Shown here one piece after another: positions 53,583 through 62,477 of a stretch of 64,000 bases of DNA. Under the pieces are notes generated by a model. The model made no database searches. It worked only from the letters and a program-made list of their open reading frames with translations, and was not told where the DNA came from. The position numbers were made by a program, and so were the translations under genes. The stretch is taken from positions 806,001 through 870,000 of the forward strand of contig NZ_CP110973.1 in the NCBI RefSeq assembly GCF_026248825.1, written 5' to 3'. The DNA comes from Larkinella insperata. Lineage in GTDB: Bacteria; Bacteroidota; Bacteroidia; Cytophagales; Spirosomataceae. Numbering within the stretch: the first letter of the stretch is position 1; every line of letters begins with the position of its first letter.

Positions 53583-54158
53583 ATGAACGCCGATTTGCCC
53601 CAATTTAACTATCGTAATGAAATTCATTTTAGAAATAATTTCAGGGATATAGTAGATTATTTTAACGAGCATCAGAGTATTTCAGCTTGGCAGTTTTTTG
53701 CATCAATTGAAAATAGTTACCAAAACCAGGTGGCGCAGAATTTTGGAGAAATTAATCCTTTGGGAAATGGAAGCCTTATGGTTTCTATTCAGTTTGACCA
53801 GAGAAAAGAAACAGGAGAAAGAAGATTAGACTTAGTGCTTTCCGAATTTGTACACGCAACCCCCAATAAAGAATTCACTGGGCAGCCAATATTGGTTATT
53901 GTCTTAGAAAATGTTGATCAGTTTATTACCGATTTCCAGCCATATAATAATCAATATAGTGAACTTGGGCCTTACAATATATTATTTGCAGCAGAACAAA
54001 ACGCTCTGAGTGAAATTCGGGCTGGACAGTTTTATCCTCAATTTATAATTAATGCTCAGCATTCTAGCATAGCACCAAAAAGGAGCTTCGTTTTTACATC
54101 AGTCGGAATTGATACAAGTGACGATCGATTTATAAAATATCGTTTTAGATATTCGTAA
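53583..54158 (+). CDS. Hypothetical AT-rich island protein
   Basis: This 191-aa soluble protein from the ATG MNADLPQFNYRNEIHF. Contains GNGSLMVSIQFDQRKETGERR and ILVIVLENVDQFITDF; no recognised family. Upstream in-frame TTG codons lie in an AT tract and are not used. Its base composition is far more AT-rich than the backbone, suggesting recent acquisition. It is isolated, convergent with the next minus-strand group. Confidence 0.55.
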   Translation: MNADLPQFNYRNEIHFRNNFRDIVDYFNEHQSISAWQFFASIENSYQNQVAQNFGEINPLGNGSLMVSIQFDQRKETGERRLDLVLSEFVHATPNKEFTGQPILVIVLENVDQFITDFQPYNNQYSELGPYNILFAAEQNALSEIRAGQFYPQFIINAQHSSIAPKRSFVFTSVGIDTSDDRFIKYRFRYS

Positions 54159-54309
54159 ACAGTTGCTCCAACAAAGCTTTCGGAGCAATTGTTTATTTTG
54201 ATATAATCTAGAAAGCATAACTTTAAATGTAACGGCCTGTGACATTATCGGTGCAATGCCAGAATGGTTACAATATGATAGAAATTGCTGTAAATATTTT
54301 ATTCGGTGC

Positions 54310-54684
54310 TTACAATTTCATTATTAGCCTTTCCATCTCATCAACTATTCGATTTAGTTCAATGATTTCAGATTCTCTACTTAAATTGAAATACAAACGA
54401 GGGTCTAGCCAGAAGCGCGATTTATTATACAGCATTTTACCTAATTCTAGATCGACTTTCATGATAGCAGCGGAGGCTTTGTTCCATACTTCAGCCAATT
54501 CGGTGTTTGGCTTATATTCTCCATTGTTATTGCGCAAATAATCGTAAGTCAATATAAAGGCAGTATTAATTGCCTTGTGTCCTTCAATAACATTTTCTTT
54601 TTTCTTATCAGCCTGTCCAGTCAGATAGGTCGTAATATCCTTGACCACGTTCCATAAAATCCTTATATTGAATACTGCACTCAT
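54310..54684 (-). CDS. Hypothetical helical protein
   Basis: This 124-aa protein starts at the ATG at 54684. Predicted mostly helical, ending in a coiled coil (EIIELNRIVDEMERLIMKL). No family recognised. It lies 34 bp downstream of a membrane-anchored coiled-coil gene on the same strand, so the two probably form one transcript. Confidence 0.5.
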   Translation of the reverse strand: MSAVFNIRILWNVVKDITTYLTGQADKKKENVIEGHKAINTAFILTYDYLRNNNGEYKPNTELAEVWNKASAAIMKVDLELGKMLYNKSRFWLDPRLYFNLSRESEIIELNRIVDEMERLIMKL

Positions 54685-54718
54685 GTTTTATTTAACGTGT
54701 TTTTTGTGAAAAGTAAAT

Positions 54719-55456
54719 CTACTTTTTTAGATGATTAACACCGAAAATATAAGATGTCTCATCTATTCTCTCTAACGTGACTTTAAGTATCCCACCAGAA
54801 CCGGTATGAATTATAGCCGTATCACCTGACAACATATTTTTAGTTCTTCCGTCAAAAACGCCATAAACACCCGTAGATTGTCCACTCCTAAATTCACCCT
54901 GCACACCAACATAATATTGGCCATCAATTGGCTTAGATTGAATTATTTTGCTGCCTCTGGGAAGTACTAATCTTTCCAGATTATTAGGCAATTTAAGCTG
55001 GTTTTCATATATCTCTGCAATACTTTTGGAGGTATTTGCTTTTTCTGAGATGGCATTACTTGTACTGGTAATATTTCTGACTTCATCTAATATGTTGTTA
55101 ATTATTTTAGCTATATTAGTTGTATCAATAGTTGGGCTTCTGTAGGCCATTTCTAAATCAGAAATTCCAGTAGTTATTGCTTTTGTCTGATCCGAGATCA
55201 ATGTTGAGTGTGATTGAAGCTCTACTATAATTCTGCTTAATTGTTGGTTGCTCGTGCCAACCTGCTGATTGTTATTTTGCAGATGTATGTTTGTTGAATC
55301 TATTTTCGCCGCGAACTTATCTCGTTCTACTTGTTCCTGTGGCGCCTTCCACTGATCATAGAAATAGGTTCCTAGAACGGCTAGTATAGCACCAGCAAAG
55401 AGAGATATCCATTCTTTTACTGTCAAAAAAAGTACTGTAGAATTGCTACGAGACAT
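54719..55456 (-). CDS. Membrane-anchored coiled-coil protein
   Basis: This 245-aa protein has one N-terminal helix (WISLFAGAILAVLGTYFY), a long polar coiled-coil region (about 40-165; QNNNQQVGTSNQQLSRIIVEL, NITSTSNAISEKANTSKSI). A C-terminal beta-rich domain of about 70 residues follows (DGQYYVGVQGEFRSGQS, GVYGVFDGRTKNMLSG). The last domain may bind a ligand or wall component. No family recognised. Paired with the helical protein downstream. Confidence 0.55.
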   Translation of the reverse strand: MSRSNSTVLFLTVKEWISLFAGAILAVLGTYFYDQWKAPQEQVERDKFAAKIDSTNIHLQNNNQQVGTSNQQLSRIIVELQSHSTLISDQTKAITTGISDLEMAYRSPTIDTTNIAKIINNILDEVRNITSTSNAISEKANTSKSIAEIYENQLKLPNNLERLVLPRGSKIIQSKPIDGQYYVGVQGEFRSGQSTGVYGVFDGRTKNMLSGDTAIIHTGSGGILKVTLERIDETSYIFGVNHLKK

Positions 55457-55538
55457 AAGATCAAGAATTAGTAAGTGAAGAGATTTAGGCTTTTTTTATG
55501 TTTTAAACATTAATATAGTGTATTATATTTTAAATAAA

Positions 55539-56969
55539 TTAATCGAGCGAAATGGGCAATTGCTCTTGCAACATAATTTGACTTTCCAATAGCAATGGTT
55601 TATTCTTTGTTTCTCGAATAGAAAGTGTTTCTCTATACTCTCTGGCCTCTGCAAGTTTAGTTAGCGTTAGGCTGTGACCCATTCCGAGTAAAGTCTGTTC
55701 AATCTGATCAATATTCACGTGGAAGAACTCTCGTCGATTATTAATCAGATTCAAGCGATTGTCAGCAAACTTCCGGTGAAGGGCATTTTCCAACTCGGGG
55801 GCATTATCGCAATAGACCAAAGCATGAACATCAAAGGAGAAGGGGACAGAAGCATCCCCCAATTCACGCACTCGGTCCATCGGATCTAGGCGTCTAGTCA
55901 TACCGATTTTGTATACGTTTTCACCAAATGAACCGATATTGGAAATTACGTAGACATGGCCAGACTTAGTCATTTGAGCCATTGACATGGCTTTTTCTTT
56001 CTGTTGGTGAGCCGCGCTCAACAAGATCTCTAACTCCTTGATTTTGTCAGCTAACCTTTCCATTTGGGCGCCAGTGGCATACTGAACATCTTGCCTCGCC
56101 TTTTCCAAAGCTTTCTGATAACGCAGTTCCTCGTCGGCCGCTTTTTTCTGAGCAATTTCAATCTCACGAAGCGCTTTTTCTTCTTCGCGCATCTGCTCCT
56201 TGATCAACTTCTGCTCTTCTTTCTCTTGGTGGATTTTTTCCTGAAGTTCAAATTCAAGTCTTAATTCGGATAGCTTCAGTTGATAATAATCGTAGGTAAT
56301 CGAAATCTGATGAGATTCTCCAAGCGCGTTGAGAGCCGTAAATGACTTCTCAATGCGGGCCTCCATATTCACAATATTATTCCAACTCACCTTCGCAATG
56401 GCGGAATCGCACTCACCATTGAACGCCCGAAGCATTAATTTGGAGTACCTGCTGGTCATTTTAGCCCCTTCAGCGTAACTACCGCTAACAGACCAGGTGG
56501 TAGCGCAGACGATAGCCTTGCCTTCTTTTATTAATCTTTTCTCAGCGGCCCAGATTCTATCTAATTCTGCTTTGTATCGTTCCGAACTGGCAAAGTTGTA
56601 ATGCGGTTTATATAAGCCATAGGAAATGTCTCCTAAGTTCTCCTCTACAATGGCAACCTCCTTCAGAAGGTTTTCATAAATAGCCCGCTTAGCCCTGTAT
56701 TCCTCGGAAAGATTTTTGGCATCAAGATCATGCTTTGCCTGCAAGGCTTCGATATACATTTTAATGAGGTCAATCTTCTTCGTTTTACTCTCAATTTCCT
56801 CATCCAGATTAATGATAGGCGCATATTTCTCTTGCAGGCGTTGCACCTCATCAGTTTTGTCCTCTAACTCTTTTCTTAATTGACGCTGGCTGCTGATGGT
56901 AAACATACTTACCAAAATCAGAGCGATTGAAAGACCAGCGATGATTGCCAAAAGTAAAGTAGTATTCAT
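55539..56969 (-). CDS. Membrane-tethered coiled-coil GIY-YIG nuclease-like protein (DUF4041/T5orf172 type)
   Basis: This 476-aa protein begins with a transmembrane anchor (LLLAIIAGLSIALILVSMF). A long coiled-coil region with the DUF4041-type segment WSVSGSYAEGAKMTSRYSKL follows, and a very long helix (about 230-320). The C-terminal GIY-YIG-like T5orf172/MUG113 domain is GHVYVISNIGSFGENVYKIG, MTRRLDPMDRVRELG, and the acidic ELENALHRKFADNRLN. The usual phage DUF4041 proteins are similar. The ATG at 56969 is used, not a TTG 21 bp upstream. A membrane anchor on a nuclease-fold protein is unusual and suggests action near incoming DNA. Confidence 0.72.
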   Translation of the reverse strand: MNTTLLLAIIAGLSIALILVSMFTISSQRQLRKELEDKTDEVQRLQEKYAPIINLDEEIESKTKKIDLIKMYIEALQAKHDLDAKNLSEEYRAKRAIYENLLKEVAIVEENLGDISYGLYKPHYNFASSERYKAELDRIWAAEKRLIKEGKAIVCATTWSVSGSYAEGAKMTSRYSKLMLRAFNGECDSAIAKVSWNNIVNMEARIEKSFTALNALGESHQISITYDYYQLKLSELRLEFELQEKIHQEKEEQKLIKEQMREEEKALREIEIAQKKAADEELRYQKALEKARQDVQYATGAQMERLADKIKELEILLSAAHQQKEKAMSMAQMTKSGHVYVISNIGSFGENVYKIGMTRRLDPMDRVRELGDASVPFSFDVHALVYCDNAPELENALHRKFADNRLNLINNRREFFHVNIDQIEQTLLGMGHSLTLTKLAEAREYRETLSIRETKNKPLLLESQIMLQEQLPISLD

Positions 56970-57185
56970 AGTCAAGGTCTTATTTGACAATGGTAATAAT
57001 TACTCATTCAAATGTCAATCAATCTATCCCTGACTTCGTAAATGGTAGAGCCACGCATGTGTAGTAAAATAGTATGCTTGTATGTAAGTAGTGCGGATTA
57101 GAATTATTAGTCATCCTGATTGCAGGCGGAAACCGCCAGTCAACCGTTAGGGTAGTAAGAGTCTACAGAAGGATCATACCTTTCA

Positions 57186-58322
57186 TCAGGGCTGATCTCC
57201 ACTTGTGCCGGGATGATATACTACCCCTTTTTGACTTACGACGCACGGACCCCAGAACATGCGAACTCGGGTGTCCCATTTGCTTGTCCCAGTATTGGCA
57301 TCGAGGGCATACATGGTATTAAGTTGTGTGCCGAAATAAACTATTCCATTAGCAACGGTTGGCCCATACTTAACAGCCGTGCCTGCTTCAAAAGCCCATT
57401 TTTCGGCGCCACTTGCCGCATCCAGTGCATATAGCTTTTTATCATTGCTCCCAATGTAAACCGTCCCGTTGTCTACAATCGGGCTTGAATCGATAGAATT
57501 ACCGGTTTTAAAAGACCATTTCTTAGCCCCAGATGTAGCATCAAGCGCATAAACACTGCGATCATTAGAGCCAAAATAGATTAACCCGTTTACCAAGGTT
57601 GGACAACCTGTAATCCCGTTACCAGGGGTTTCAAATTGCCATTTCTTCTGGCCAGTCTGAGCATCCAAAGCATAAACAAAACCAGTATAGGTAGAAACAT
57701 AAACATAACCATTGGCAACAGTGGGATTGCCCGCAATAATATTATTATTAGTTTGAAACACCCATTTCTCCTCTCCCGTTTTCGCATCCAAAGCGACGAA
57801 TTTAGCTGAGAAGTAATTACTCGTATAGACAATTTTATTGGCGACAGTTGGACTACACCAGATTTCATTGGGCATTTTTTTGCTCCAGATCAACTCGCCA
57901 GTTTGGGAATTAACAGCATAGAATCGGCCAGCCTCAGTACCAAAGTAGATGATTCCGTCCACAACAGTTGGTGTTGTTCGAATAATGTGATCAGCTTCGA
58001 AAGCCCATTTCTGCTTTCCGGTAGCGGCATCGACTGCATACATCTTTTTATCGAAACTGCCTACATAAACGACTTTATCAGAGACTGTAGCTCCAGTGGA
58101 GATATAACCGTTGGTTGCAAAAGTCCATTTTTGATTGCCTGTCAAAGCGTCTAAGGCCCAAAGAGACTTATCGTCTCCTATATACAGCATTTCAACTTGA
58201 TCGGGTTTCGCTTCCGGATCCTTTTTCTTTGAACAGGAAGACGTTATCAGCAGGCAGATTACGATTGGAGAAATGCGGGCAATCTGCCCAATGATGTCTT
58301 GAATAACCACTTTGAGGTTCAT
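57186..58322 (-). CDS. PQQ-like eight-repeat beta-propeller lipoprotein
   Basis: This 378-aa lipoprotein (lipobox LLITSSC) consists of eight tandem repeats of about 40 residues, each with a core like YALDAxTGxxKWxF; eight W/KW cores are visible from LWALDALTGNQKW to MYALDANTGTSKW. The fold is like BamB or PQQ-dependent dehydrogenase propellers, but no PQQ-binding or catalytic residues are evident. It starts at the ATG at 58322. A relative lies at 63087-64000 on the plus strand. Placement on the cell surface or periplasm is expected; binding partner unknown. Confidence 0.82.
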   Translation of the reverse strand: MNLKVVIQDIIGQIARISPIVICLLITSSCSKKKDPEAKPDQVEMLYIGDDKSLWALDALTGNQKWTFATNGYISTGATVSDKVVYVGSFDKKMYAVDAATGKQKWAFEADHIIRTTPTVVDGIIYFGTEAGRFYAVNSQTGELIWSKKMPNEIWCSPTVANKIVYTSNYFSAKFVALDAKTGEEKWVFQTNNNIIAGNPTVANGYVYVSTYTGFVYALDAQTGQKKWQFETPGNGITGCPTLVNGLIYFGSNDRSVYALDATSGAKKWSFKTGNSIDSSPIVDNGTVYIGSNDKKLYALDAASGAEKWAFEAGTAVKYGPTVANGIVYFGTQLNTMYALDANTGTSKWDTRVRMFWGPCVVSQKGVVYHPGTSGDQP

Positions 58323-58502
58323 GATTGAGAAGGTAGGATCTATTGGTATGGGCAAGTATAACTAAAAGCCCCTAGAGTCCTGAGGTAACCTACTTTTCGG
58401 CGGTACTTCATTGAGATTGGTGTGTTGCAGGGAGACTTTTCGAGACGGCGGGGCTTGTTGTTGTTGAGGATAATTGCAATATAAAGCAAGTATATGTATA
58501 TT

Positions 58503-58515
58503 TACTTACATACAA
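58503..58515. promoter_or_regulatory. Operator-like motif upstream of the RHH-like gene
   Basis: TACTTACATACAA sits 13 bp before the ATG at 58528 and overlaps an imperfect dyad (GTATATGTATATTTACTTACATAC). Its exact reverse complement, TTGTATGTAAGTA, occurs at 57078-57090 in the gap next to the GIY-YIG and propeller genes. A partial match (AACATACAA) is at 60452-60460 ahead of the second recombinase. Repeated use at three regulatory positions suggests a shared control protein, possibly the adjacent small protein. Confidence 0.35.
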
Positions 58516-58527
58516 AGCAATACTGTA

Positions 58528-58716
58528 ATGGCTACTGAAAACAAGGCTCGCACGTTTAGATGGGAAGACGCTACAAATGTGAAGATTAAGGAGATTGGCA
58601 AATTGTTGAACCTAAATGATACCGAGGTCTTAAAGAAAGCCGTTGATTACCTTCATGCCAATTTGAAAGAAGTTGCTGAGGCTGATTTCAAAGCGAGATT
58701 GAGCGGATTGAAATAA
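58528..58716 (+). CDS. Small probable ribbon-helix-helix DNA-binding protein
   Basis: This 62-aa protein from the ATG at 58528 (MATENKARTFRWEDATNV). A short strand followed by KIKEIGKLLNLNDTEVLKKAVDYLHANL has the length and pattern of a ribbon-helix-helix repressor. No toxin partner gene is adjacent. It may bind the repeated TTGTATGTAAG motif just upstream. Confidence 0.55.
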   Translation: MATENKARTFRWEDATNVKIKEIGKLLNLNDTEVLKKAVDYLHANLKEVAEADFKARLSGLK

Positions 58717-58916
58717 AATATGTATCTCTAGGCAGGCAAATGGTGTCTATAACGCCAATAAGTGAATAATTAGCCCTATAGGTGCAATATGGATATTGCT
58801 TTGTATTTCTGATTTTAGTATATTCGCTTATTCAATATAAAAACACGTCCGAAAAGCTGCATAGTACCGAGGAGGTTGCCCGGTAAAATAGGATTGTTGT
58901 TGCCAAAAAATAGTAA

Positions 58917-58955
58917 ACCCGTGTCGCGATAGCTTGGCGGCAGAGCGGCACGGGT
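58917..58955. other. Strong hairpin upstream of the 58987 gene
   Basis: ACCCGTGTCGC and GCGGCACGGGT pair over 11 bp with one G-U wobble and a 17-nt loop. The structure ends 31 bp before the ATG at 58987. No T-run follows on the plus strand; on the minus side AAAATAGT flanks it, read as ACTATTTT, so a minus-strand terminator or a leader control element are both possible. The stretch around it, 58717-58986, has no gene. Confidence 0.4.
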
Positions 58956-58986
58956 CTCATGTCGAACATTTTAAACTTACATTCAA

Positions 58987-59943
58987 ATGTCAACGGGACA
59001 AATGTACTCGGGGAAAGGGGAAACTACAACCCAAAGCCAACAAAATGAGCAATCGGTAGCTAATCCTACCGCTCAATCAGTATCCCCCTCTATAACAGTA
59101 GTCAACGCACGGGTAGATGCGGCAATCTCTAACCTCTTCGCTGATTATGTAGGGTATGAGATCCCGCAAGATGCTTTTCATGCATTCGGGCTTCACATCA
59201 AAAGCATTTTTGCCCAATCACTTTCCGGCGGCTCCGCATTGGTGGACACGCCCACGCCTCTCTTCGTACAGATGCCGGATTTTCTTGTTGAATGGGTGTC
59301 AGACCCCGAAAAGCTCTATTCCATCCGCAGAACGCTAGAGGAGATGGAAAAGACGGCCGTAAGGAATAGCGAACCTTGTCAGGATAGTATTAAGTTCGAG
59401 TCTGTAGCAAGCTCCTTTCAGTCTATCCTCACCGCTGCCGAACACACCCTTCAGGGTCGTCAGCTAGGGTTTGACCCTACGGTCGCTGTGGCTCCACCTG
59501 TTGAGCCTGAACAGCCAGCAAATCAGACGAAAGCGGCCTCGCAGAAGGAGTTCAACCACCCCGGCAGTAAAATGATTCTGAAAGCCGACCTAAGCCTGAG
59601 CGTGTCGAAGAATCACCCAAAGTCCCTGTCTGAGCTCCAATTGGTAAACCTCGCGTTGCGCAAGCTACAGTATGACCACACTCGCAAGTTAACCTTTTAC
59701 CTCAGCGAAGAGTGGTCAAAGGATGCGGCGCATATCGCCTACGAGCTACGGGTTGTTGATGGGATTCTGGGTAGACTTTTTGACGCCACGGCTGCCTCGG
59801 TTAACGAGTTGAATAATGTGCTTTTAGACGCATCAGGCAAGGCGTTAGATGTTGCGTATTCTGGCTTTGAGGACAACATTCAACACGAGCTTCAAGAGTT
59901 ATACCTCGACTACAACGACGACGCTTTAAAGCCCGGTGTATGA
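58987..59943 (+). CDS. Hypothetical protein sharing a motif block with its downstream neighbour
   Basis: This 318-aa soluble protein, Gln/Ser-rich at the N-terminus. Residues of about 95-120 (VQMPDFLVEWVSDPEKLYSI, then RRTLEEM) align with the block VKVPDLLYQALKDPGDLFAL then RDSLKSW in the next gene. A central Pro-rich linker (APPVEPEQPANQ) separates a C-terminal helical domain (LSELQLVNLALRKLQYDH). No known family. Its stop overlaps the next start (ATGA). Confidence 0.6.
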   Translation: MSTGQMYSGKGETTTQSQQNEQSVANPTAQSVSPSITVVNARVDAAISNLFADYVGYEIPQDAFHAFGLHIKSIFAQSLSGGSALVDTPTPLFVQMPDFLVEWVSDPEKLYSIRRTLEEMEKTAVRNSEPCQDSIKFESVASSFQSILTAAEHTLQGRQLGFDPTVAVAPPVEPEQPANQTKAASQKEFNHPGSKMILKADLSLSVSKNHPKSLSELQLVNLALRKLQYDHTRKLTFYLSEEWSKDAAHIAYELRVVDGILGRLFDATAASVNELNNVLLDASGKALDVAYSGFEDNIQHELQELYLDYNDDALKPGV

Positions 59944-60302
59944 CCACCACAGACAACGCCCCCGTCCCGCTTAGGGTCGGGGGCGTAAAGTCCTACGCGG
60001 ACTTCTTCGACGGACAACGTTTAATGGTTAAGGTTCCGGATCTTTTATACCAGGCGCTCAAAGATCCCGGCGATTTATTCGCCCTTCGTGACAGCCTTAA
60101 ATCTTGGTTCGTAATCTATCTACAGGAGGTTGGCGGAAGCAAACAGGACTACTGGTTCTATGACTACCTCGACCAATTTCTAACCGAGTTAATCAAGCCG
60201 GTTCTGTACCGAGATTTTCTTCAGTCTCACAACATCGAACCAGATTCTAACAATGAACAGCATAAATCCGAACGTCCTCGGGATCTTTTACCGTGTCCAT
60301 AG
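59940..60302 (+). CDS. Hypothetical protein, translationally coupled
   Basis: This 120-aa protein starts at the ATG overlapping the previous stop. Shares the PDLL-DP-L-R-L block described for the preceding gene, so the pair probably arose by partial duplication or acts as interacting proteins. Followed by WFVIYLQEVGGSKQDYWFYD and YLDQFLTELIKPVLY. No known family. It precedes the second recombinase by about 200 bp. Confidence 0.6.
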   Translation: MTTTDNAPVPLRVGGVKSYADFFDGQRLMVKVPDLLYQALKDPGDLFALRDSLKSWFVIYLQEVGGSKQDYWFYDYLDQFLTELIKPVLYRDFLQSHNIEPDSNNEQHKSERPRDLLPCP

Positions 60303-60505
60303 GAATAAAAACATTGTCACCCGAAAAGCAGATAAAGTGGCTACTACCGTTTAGTCAATTTGCGCTACGTCCCGGATGATGATTGAATATATTTGGGACG
60401 TAGCTGCTCCTTTCTATGTATTGGCCCTTGTCGTTTAACATGTAAGTGACTAACATACAATGCGCCTCTTCCACCTTAAATCCTGGTTACTCAACCGGCA
60501 ATACT

Positions 60506-61993
60506 ATGTCCTTATTACTATTAAATGCATTTGATGTAACCTGCCAGTTTTGGTTTCGCAAAACCCGCAGTAAAGAAGGTTCTAATGAAGGAGTTGTGCA
60601 GGTCAACATATACTATAGACCTATCTCAAAGCGGGAAGTGTTCGGCCCGGTTTCAAGCGAGATTCGCACTACCAGAGATTGTTGGGACCGCCGAAACGAA
60701 CCGATTAAAAAAACACCAAATCGGGAGTTGCCCAATGGACAGAAAGTCTACGACCCCAATTTGGACCCGTTGGCTCGTCTTAAGAAACAACTTGATGAAT
60801 ACGAGAAAAACTTTGAACTAGCCCGTATTGAATTTTATTCCCGGCGCAGACAGTACACCCCGGAAGCTTTGCATACGGTAACTATGGCAATGGTAAAACG
60901 GGATGCTGCACTTCTTCAGGAAAAGATTCATGGGGAACAGTCGGTTTCTTACCGGATTGCGGCTTCGTACTGGGAGCAAAAGATAAATGCGCTAGTTGGT
61001 ATGCAGACGCGACCTTTAGACCGTACCCTTTTAATGGTGCATGAAGAGTTTATTAAGGTTCAAGAGAAATTCGTAAATGACAACCAGTTTACCCGCACGC
61101 CGGGCCAGATCGGTGCATCTACATTTACGGGCTATGTAAATCACTTTAACCCTATTAAAGCTTACCTAAAAGCCACAAACCAAGAGGATGTTTTAATTAC
61201 ACACATCACTCCAGGCTTTGTTGATCGGCTTCAAGAGTGGCTAATGACTCAGAATTCCCCCAAGACAAAAAGGCAGTATCAAATTGGCTCCATCAATATG
61301 TTTGTTCAGACCTTGCGTGCCGTTTGTCGGTTTGCTGTTCGAAGGGAGTATATTCAGTACGACCCAACCGCTGCAATCAGGCATTGGAGTGCGCCGAAGT
61401 CTGTTGCCAAGCCATTACCCCCGGATATTCTACATATTCTGAAAACTGCCGAACTGCCTGAACATATGCGGTGGATGATAGATAGCTGGCTGGTAGCTAT
61501 GTATTTGAATTTGCACTATGCTGATTACATGAATCTGCCCAAGATGGAAATTCGCACCTTTAACGGGCTAGGGGTCCGCTACATCGACCACCCGCGCAAA
61601 AAGCAGCGCGGTACAGCCTTGCGGCTAGTTTCTCACCTAACCCCGGAAGTAGAGGAAATCTTGGCTAAGTATGGCGGGCCTCATAAATTGTACTATCGAA
61701 CTCTAGGGGCTTTTATTAAAGGCTTTGAGCAAGTCTGTGAGCTTTTAGACTTACGAAACGGGAATGGAAGCCGATTTCATATTCAATTCGGTATGGCCCG
61801 CGATACGGGTATGTCAATGGGAGCTGCCGAAGGTCGTTCAGCAGAGGTATTGAAAAATAACGCAGGACACAGCAATGTGTCAATGCAGTCAAAGTATATT
61901 AATGCAGCACCTTCTATTTTGGAAGAACATTTGAAACGGCAAGTATCCGTTAGTAACTCAAAAATTATCCCTCTTCAGTCGAACGCAGCTTGA
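60506..61993 (+). CDS. Tyrosine recombinase-like protein with substituted catalytic residues
   Basis: This 495-aa protein starts at the ATG MSLLLLNAFDVTCQFWF. The N-terminal arm-binding domain has VQVNIYYRPISKREVFGPV, then a SAM-like core-binding region (about 200-300). In the C-terminal domain the expected TGLR-SD is replaced by LNLHYADYMNL (Arg to His), and the expected H-x-x-RHT becomes GMARDTGM (His to Gly, His to Asp). The second Arg, the His in AGHSNVSMQ and the Tyr in SKYINA remain. It may be inactive as a recombinase, a DNA-binding regulator, or need a partner. Confidence 0.8.
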   Translation: MSLLLLNAFDVTCQFWFRKTRSKEGSNEGVVQVNIYYRPISKREVFGPVSSEIRTTRDCWDRRNEPIKKTPNRELPNGQKVYDPNLDPLARLKKQLDEYEKNFELARIEFYSRRRQYTPEALHTVTMAMVKRDAALLQEKIHGEQSVSYRIAASYWEQKINALVGMQTRPLDRTLLMVHEEFIKVQEKFVNDNQFTRTPGQIGASTFTGYVNHFNPIKAYLKATNQEDVLITHITPGFVDRLQEWLMTQNSPKTKRQYQIGSINMFVQTLRAVCRFAVRREYIQYDPTAAIRHWSAPKSVAKPLPPDILHILKTAELPEHMRWMIDSWLVAMYLNLHYADYMNLPKMEIRTFNGLGVRYIDHPRKKQRGTALRLVSHLTPEVEEILAKYGGPHKLYYRTLGAFIKGFEQVCELLDLRNGNGSRFHIQFGMARDTGMSMGAAEGRSAEVLKNNAGHSNVSMQSKYINAAPSILEEHLKRQVSVSNSKIIPLQSNAA

Positions 61994-62180
61994 CTTCTTA
62001 ATTTACCCAACTCGCCGGAGGGGTAATTGCGCCCTTCCATTCATCTGCACAAAATAGGGCTTCTACGCTTATTAGGTTTTCAAGGAAATTACTTGATTAA
62101 ATTAGAGCGTTGCCGAAAAATAAAATTGGTTGTCACCGCCGGTGTAATTTGCGTAATTGCTGAAGCAACTATTTTATTCG

Positions 62181-62477
62181 ATGGCAAATTTAAGCGATTG
62201 GACCGTAGTTTGGGTTGATAGTGCTAGTCCAAAACAAGACAAGCGGGCTCATCCCATGATTGGGCGAGTGTTTTTTGTTGACAAGGATTTTGCATCCCGT
62301 CTCCAGGTTGGCGATTACCTCATTATTGGAAACTCCCAGCTATTGCCAAAATGGTTTAAGGCTATTGATGGCGATGCGATTGAAGATATCAGCGGATTGG
62401 TTGTTAAAATAACATACAGGATTTTCACAGATAAGCTGGAGTTACGTTCAGTCTTTATTGAGCCTCCTAAAAACTAG
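62181..62477 (+). CDS. Small hypothetical protein
   Basis: This 98-aa protein from the ATG MANLSDWTVVWVDSASPKQD. Beta-rich look (VGDYLIIGNSQLLPKWFKAI, GLVVKITYRIFTDKLELRSV). No family recognised. It lies at the right end of the island with no obvious partner. Preceded by an AT-rich leader of 187 bp. Confidence 0.5.
   Translation: MANLSDWTVVWVDSASPKQDKRAHPMIGRVFFVDKDFASRLQVGDYLIIGNSQLLPKWFKAIDGDAIEDISGLVVKITYRIFTDKLELRSVFIEPPKN

Noticed and set aside
57005..58993. 14-bp repeat CATTCAAATGTCAA at 57005 and 58980 as a possible attachment site
   Set aside because: A rough expectation for a 64-kb window is several 14-mer matches by chance, and neither copy lies at an island border.
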